From an uncultured Rickettsiella sp. (GTDB lineage: Bacteria > Pseudomonadota > Gammaproteobacteria > Diplorickettsiales > Diplorickettsiaceae): DNA of 64,000 nt. Below are positions 59,819-64,000 of this stretch, piece after piece. The notes beneath the pieces were generated by a model. It worked only from the letters and a program-made list of their open reading frames with translations. It had not been told where the DNA came from and did not search any database. The stretch's first letter is position 1; every line of letters begins with the position of its first letter. The stretch spans positions 1 through 64,000 of the forward strand of contig CAMSHF010000006.1 of NCBI GenBank assembly GCA_947058615.1, written 5' to 3'. A program made the translations under genes and the position numbers.

Positions 59819-61927
59819 TTGAAAAAATTAAAGAACAACTGCCAATTAGGGATACCTGTATTATTAGGCATCGCAATATTTATTTGGGTAACAGGAGGCT
59901 CAATTATATGGCCCAGTCATATAAATTGGCTTAGGGAGGATGGAGTAGAAGCCCTATGTGGCTGGGAGTTTTTTAGATATACCCCGGTATTCCAAAGCCC
60001 TTTAGGGACTAACTATCCCTACGGAATGGGGGTAGGCGGATCAGTTATCTATGAAGATCCGCTATTTATTTTTGCTTTTCCTTTTAAATTGTTTTCCAGT
60101 TTGCTTCCGACCCCATTTCAATACCTAGGGATTTGGATTTTTTTATGTTTTATCTTGCAAGCGCTTTTTTCCTGGAAATTACTAGAAAAAATAACGGATA
60201 ATCAATGGTTAAAATTCTTAGGGACTCTCTTTTTTGTTTTATCTCCAGCTTTTATTGGTCGTTATGGCGGCAGCGGTCTTTTTTTAGCTCAATGGTTAAT
60301 TTTAGCCGCGATAGGACTTTATTTATCGCTATATTTTCGTAAGTATGCGTGGTGTTTTTTACTCTGTATTAGTAGTTTGATACATGCCTATTTGCTATTG
60401 ATGTTATTGGTACTGTGGGTAGCCGATTTATTACAGAGAAAGATCTTAGCTGAACCCACTGATCAGGAACTAATAAAACATATTTTTTTGACAATCTTAA
60501 TATTATTAATAGTGCTGTGGCAATCGGGCTATTTTATGCTGCATAGCGGTTATGTGGCGCCTGGTCTTGGGCTCTACCGAATGAATTTATTATCTTTTAT
60601 TGATCCTTTTTTTACAAGATGGTCCCGTATTTTAATGCCACACTCACATACCGCTGGCGACTATGAAGGATTTAGTTATCTGGGATTAGGGATAATTATT
60701 TTAGGTATTCTTGGATTAGCAGGACTTTTAAATCTCAAAAAGCGACGACAAATAAAGATTATATTTTTTAATATAAAAAAATTTGCTCCACTGATTGGCG
60801 CAGCTTTTCTATTAATGGTATTTGCTTTATCGAATCGAATTGTATTAGGTCAACACGAATTATTTCAATATGAATTACCCGATTTTCTTGGTATCTTTAG
60901 AGCGACTGGGCGAATGGCACTGCCTATTTATTATCTCATTTATTTAGGGGTTTTCTATTTAATCGTTAAATGTTATAAAAAATCAACGAGCATTCTATTA
61001 ATTTTTGCTTGTTTAACGCTGCAAATTATTGATTCATCGAAAGTGCTTAGTTGGACGAGAGCATTTGCTAAAAGACCAGCGTATAATTCCCCATTGAAAT
61101 CCCCTGTTTGGTCCAAAGCGGCTAATAAATATAAAAAAATATTTTATACGTTGCCAGAGGATTATCCGGAAGATTGGGAGCCAATAACACGTTATGCGGC
61201 ATTTAATAGATTAATTATTAATTCAGGATATTTTGCAAGAAAAAATGTTGAACTTGTAAACAAATATAGAATTGAATTGATGAACGCTATTATTCACGGG
61301 CAGCTTGACAAAAATACTTTTTATCTTGTAAAAGATAAAAATATTTTACGAATCATAACGAATACCAAAATGAACCTTCCTTATCAAATAAGCAAATCGG
61401 ATGGTTATTTCCTTGTGCTGCCTGATTGGAGTGAAAAGACTATAAACGCCGATCAATCAGCGTGGGATAACTATGCTTATATATTAGGTACGAATATTTT
61501 TTTTCAAAAATCGGATAAAAACTTTAAAGGTAATATCACTCTAGTAAAAGGTTGGGGCGTTCAAGAAGATAAAGGGGTTTTGACTGATGGGAATAGTGCG
61601 GTAATGGTTCTCCTATTGCATAAAAAAACCGATTCCGATTTAATCTTAACAATAGAAGGACTACCCCATATAAATACTCAGCATCCCCGCTTAGAAGCTG
61701 ATATTGTGGTTAATCATCAGCATCTAAATCATTTGGTTTATAAGTTAGGTGATTTCTCGAACAGAAAAAAAGTAGTCATTCCAAAATCGCTTATTTCAGA
61801 TAATCCTACATTATATATTGAGTTTGTATTTAAAAATGCGGTTTCACCGAAACGGCTTGGATTAAGTTCTGATAATCGTAAATTAGGACTTTTCATTTTA
61901 TCTTTGAATTTGGATAAGAAAAAATAG
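59819..61927 (+). CDS. DUF6311-like polytopic membrane protein
   Basis: A 702-residue protein. The first ~410 residues contain about ten membrane helices, with conserved-looking loops near the start (WLREDGVEALCGWEFFRYTP, SPLGTNYPYGMGVGGSVIYED) typical of the DUF6311/GtrII-like glycosyltransferase-C group; the last ~290 residues form a soluble, probably periplasmic, domain. Such proteins are thought to add a sugar from a polyprenyl carrier to surface glycans; this is inference. The start is TTG with AAAGGA about 9 nt upstream and a signal-anchor helix following. It lies between msbA and a GtrB-like transferase that could supply the lipid-linked sugar. Confidence 0.7.
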   Translation: MKKLKNNCQLGIPVLLGIAIFIWVTGGSIIWPSHINWLREDGVEALCGWEFFRYTPVFQSPLGTNYPYGMGVGGSVIYEDPLFIFAFPFKLFSSLLPTPFQYLGIWIFLCFILQALFSWKLLEKITDNQWLKFLGTLFFVLSPAFIGRYGGSGLFLAQWLILAAIGLYLSLYFRKYAWCFLLCISSLIHAYLLLMLLVLWVADLLQRKILAEPTDQELIKHIFLTILILLIVLWQSGYFMLHSGYVAPGLGLYRMNLLSFIDPFFTRWSRILMPHSHTAGDYEGFSYLGLGIIILGILGLAGLLNLKKRRQIKIIFFNIKKFAPLIGAAFLLMVFALSNRIVLGQHELFQYELPDFLGIFRATGRMALPIYYLIYLGVFYLIVKCYKKSTSILLIFACLTLQIIDSSKVLSWTRAFAKRPAYNSPLKSPVWSKAANKYKKIFYTLPEDYPEDWEPITRYAAFNRLIINSGYFARKNVELVNKYRIELMNAIIHGQLDKNTFYLVKDKNILRIITNTKMNLPYQISKSDGYFLVLPDWSEKTINADQSAWDNYAYILGTNIFFQKSDKNFKGNITLVKGWGVQEDKGVLTDGNSAVMVLLLHKKTDSDLILTIEGLPHINTQHPRLEADIVVNHQHLNHLVYKLGDFSNRKKVVIPKSLISDNPTLYIEFVFKNAVSPKRLGLSSDNRKLGLFILSLNLDKKK

Positions 61928-61974
61928 TCAGTAAAAAATGATTTTAACACAATGATTAAGGAATTTTTCTAGAT

Positions 61975-62970
61975 ATGGAATGCTCGGGTATTGTAATAAA
62001 CCTATCGATTGTGATTCCCGTCTATGACGAAGAAAAAAATATTATTCCTTTTTTAAAACGTTTGCAGCTGGTTTTACAGTGCTTAGAAATAAATTACGAA
62101 ATAATATTCTGTCTTGACCCTTCTTCAGATAATTCTGAAAAAATTATTAAAGAACAAATGAAATATAATAAAAAAATTAAGTTAATTTTATTCTCAAGAA
62201 AATTTGGTCAACCCGCAGCAACCATGGCCGGTATTTTAAATTGTAAAGGGGAATCCTGTGTCGTAATGGATGTGGATCTACAAGATCCGCCGGAATTAGT
62301 GAGCGATTTGTACAATAAATTACATGAGGGTTATGACGTTGTTTATGCAAAGCGTAAATCCAGGAAAGGAGAACCTTGGATTAAAAAAACTATTGCTTAT
62401 TTAGGATATATGTTAATTGCTAAGTTAAGCGAAGTACCTATTCCACGTAATACCGGTGATTTTCGAATTATGACCCGGCGAGTCATTGAAGAACTACGTC
62501 CATTACATGAGAAGCATGGTTTTTTAAGAGGATTGGTTGCTTTTGTAGGTTTTCGACAAACATTTATCGAATTTGATAGAGAATCTCGGTTATTTGGAAA
62601 AAGCAATTATAATCGCTATGTTGGGGCACTTAAGTTAGCGCTAAATGGGCTTATTAGTTTCAGCTCACGTCCATTACAAATAATGTCAATAACGGGTTTC
62701 TTCGTTGCATTATTGGGTTTTCTATTAGGCGGTTTTTTTTTATTACAGAAAATGATAGGGGTTAATTTAACGCCAGGATTGTCTATGACAATATTAGCGA
62801 TAACATTTTTTTCAGGTATTCAATTACTATTTTTAGGTTTAATGGGAGAATATATTGGGCGTATTTATGATGAGGTTAAGCGTCGACCTATGTACATTAT
62901 AGATAAAGTTATTGATAGTAATAGTTATAATCCACTAGAAAAAATTGAAGAAAAAATTGAGTCTAATTAA
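61975..62970 (+). CDS. polyprenyl-phosphate glycosyltransferase (GtrB/ArnC-like, GT2)
   Basis: A 331-residue protein: a GT-A domain (LSIVIPVYDEEKNI, DxD-type VVMDVDLQDPPE, then GDFRIMTRRVIEEL) followed by two C-terminal membrane helices (about 232-255 and 268-292), the plan of GtrB, ArnC and DPM1-like enzymes that load a sugar onto undecaprenyl phosphate. The RESRLFGKSNYNRY segment is the conserved membrane-proximal loop. The substrate is unknown. It is 47 nt after the DUF6311-like gene and 41 nt before the epimerase gene, in one apparent operon. Confidence 0.88.
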   Translation: MECSGIVINLSIVIPVYDEEKNIIPFLKRLQLVLQCLEINYEIIFCLDPSSDNSEKIIKEQMKYNKKIKLILFSRKFGQPAATMAGILNCKGESCVVMDVDLQDPPELVSDLYNKLHEGYDVVYAKRKSRKGEPWIKKTIAYLGYMLIAKLSEVPIPRNTGDFRIMTRRVIEELRPLHEKHGFLRGLVAFVGFRQTFIEFDRESRLFGKSNYNRYVGALKLALNGLISFSSRPLQIMSITGFFVALLGFLLGGFFLLQKMIGVNLTPGLSMTILAITFFSGIQLLFLGLMGEYIGRIYDEVKRRPMYIIDKVIDSNSYNPLEKIEEKIESN

Positions 62971-63011
62971 AACGCTGACATAGACAATTAAATTTTAAAA
63001 AGGATTTTAAA

Positions 63012-63971
63012 TTGAATTATTTTGTAACGGGCTGTGCAGGATTTATAGGAAGTCATTTGGTAGATAGACTACTGTTTCAAGGACACTACGTCGTTGGATT
63101 CGATAATTTAACGACTGGATTTTTAGATTTTTTACAAATAGCAAAACAGTTTTCTTGCTTTAAATTTATTAAAGGGGATTGCTTAGATAAAAAAACCTTG
63201 CTTGCAAGTATTCCTGAAAACTGCGATGGAATATTTCATTTTGCGGCTAATGCGGATGTAAAGGACGGAATAAAACATACTGAAAGGGATTTACAACAAA
63301 ATACGATGGCCAGTTTTAATGTGTTAGAAGCTATGCGTATTAAACGTATAAAAAAAATAATTTTTCCATCGACGGGGTCCGTTTATGGAGAAGCGGATAT
63401 TATTCCTACTCCGGAAGATGCGCCTTTCCCGATTCAAACTTCACTTTATGGCGCTTCGAAAGTGGCTGCAGAAGGTTTAATTCAAGCTTACAGTGAAGCT
63501 TTCGGCATTCAAGCCTATATTTTTCGTTTTGTTTCCATTTTAGGTGAACGTTATACGCATGGGCATGTTTTTGATTTTTATAGAAAATTAAAAAATAATC
63601 CTAAACAACTAAACGTTCTAGGGGATGGAAGTCAATCTAAGTCTTATTTGTATGTACAGGATTGTATGGATGCTATTTTTTTAGCCTTAAATAGCGCCAA
63701 TAAAAAGGTGAATATATTTAATTTAGGCACTAATGATTACTGCCAAGTTAAAGATTCGGTTGATTGGATTTCTACTGAGCTTGGTGTCACACCGGAATTA
63801 AATTATTCAGGAGGGAAACGAGGATGGGTAGGCGATAATCCTTTTATATTTTTGGATTGTAAAAGGATCTGTCGGCTCGGTTGGCAACCCAAGTTTACTA
63901 TTCAGCAAAGTATTATTAAGACTTTAAATTTCTTAAGAGAAAACACTTGGTTAATGGAAGCTAAAGTATGA
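63012..63971 (+). CDS. NAD-dependent sugar-nucleotide epimerase/dehydratase
   Basis: A 319-residue short-chain (extended SDR) enzyme. The Rossmann site is VTGCAGFIGSHLVDRLL (residues 5-21), the catalytic Ser and Y-x3-K are in FPSTGSVYGEAD and SLYGASKVAAEGL, and GGKRGWVGDNPFIFLDC with LGWQPKF are the C-terminal UDP-sugar contacts. The nearest groups are UDP-glucose and UDP-GlcNAc 4-epimerases. The start is TTG with AAAAAGGA about 9 nt upstream and the Rossmann motif at once. It overlaps the next gene as ATGA. Confidence 0.88.
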   Translation: MNYFVTGCAGFIGSHLVDRLLFQGHYVVGFDNLTTGFLDFLQIAKQFSCFKFIKGDCLDKKTLLASIPENCDGIFHFAANADVKDGIKHTERDLQQNTMASFNVLEAMRIKRIKKIIFPSTGSVYGEADIIPTPEDAPFPIQTSLYGASKVAAEGLIQAYSEAFGIQAYIFRFVSILGERYTHGHVFDFYRKLKNNPKQLNVLGDGSQSKSYLYVQDCMDAIFLALNSANKKVNIFNLGTNDYCQVKDSVDWISTELGVTPELNYSGGKRGWVGDNPFIFLDCKRICRLGWQPKFTIQQSIIKTLNFLRENTWLMEAKV

Positions 63972-64000
63972 AAATAGCAGTAGTAGGTTTATGGCATTTG
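63968..64000 (+). CDS. UDP-sugar 6-dehydrogenase, partial
   Basis: Only the first 11 codons are in the window (MKIAVVGLWHL). The beta-strand plus glycine start fits the NAD-binding N-terminus of UDP-glucose/GDP-mannose dehydrogenases, where MKIAVVGLWHLG is a common opening. The ATG overlaps the epimerase stop by 4 nt. The call rests on this short stretch and the context. Confidence 0.5.
   Translation, partial: MKIAVVGLWHL

Overview
The window is about 64 kb of AT-rich chromosome from a gammaproteobacterium. The best fit is a host-associated member of the Legionellales (Coxiella/Rickettsiella-like). The reasons are inference from gene content: SMC instead of MukB in an smc-zipA-ligA block, a GatCAB amidotransferase, a PmrAB/QseBC-type two-component system, a PagL-type lipid A deacylase, an ankyrin-repeat gene, several AT-rich unrecognised genes of effector-like character, and an insertion sequence with decayed genes. 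No rRNA operon, CRISPR array or prophage is present.

Layout. 1-3.4 kb is an accessory patch: an MFS efflux pump, an IS3-family element whose transposase is broken by a 2-nt insertion, and an ankyrin-repeat gene cut off at its 5' end by that element. 3.4-10.5 kb holds an EamA exporter, parC, pagL, rpmE, a second MFS transporter and an aspartate-type aminotransferase. 10.6-16 kb holds uvrB, tRNA-Val and thrS-infC-rpmI-rplT; infC starts at ATT. 16-19 kb, minus strand, is tRNA-Ser, SRP RNA, dnaX, ybaB and recR. 19-24 kb holds prfC, a minC without minD/minE beside it, fadD, and a large unrecognised gene next to the two-component system at 25-27 kb. 27.4-34 kb, minus strand, is smc, zipA and ligA. 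34-37 kb holds a glycine-zipper lipoprotein, dut, a frameshifted unknown gene and gabD. 37-44 kb, minus strand, is gatCAB and miaB-phoH-ybeY-corC, with gabD as the last cistron of the second set. 44.3-46.8 kb is mreBCD, with mreC apparently starting at ATT, followed by an unusual peptidoglycan amidase. 48.4-48.9 kb is a two-gene cassette of unknown small proteins. 49-64 kb is largely an envelope polysaccharide region: GT9, GT2, O-antigen ligase, GT2, then yhdP, tldD, msbA, a DUF6311-like membrane protein, a GtrB-like transferase, a sugar-nucleotide epimerase and the start of a UDP-sugar dehydrogenase.

How it fits together. Much of the window concerns the cell envelope. The glycosyltransferases, ligase, MsbA and YhdP build and move lipopolysaccharide and phospholipid; PagL would trim lipid A; the PmrAB-like pair is a plausible regulator of surface charge and, in relatives, of type IV secretion effectors. 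MreBCD, the amidase, MinC and ZipA control shape, wall turnover and division. Several observations concern translation and decoding: two ATT start codons (infC, mreC), a dnaX homopolymer suited to making tau and gamma, a slippery heptamer in the transposase, and another slippery heptamer exactly where an unknown gene changes frame.
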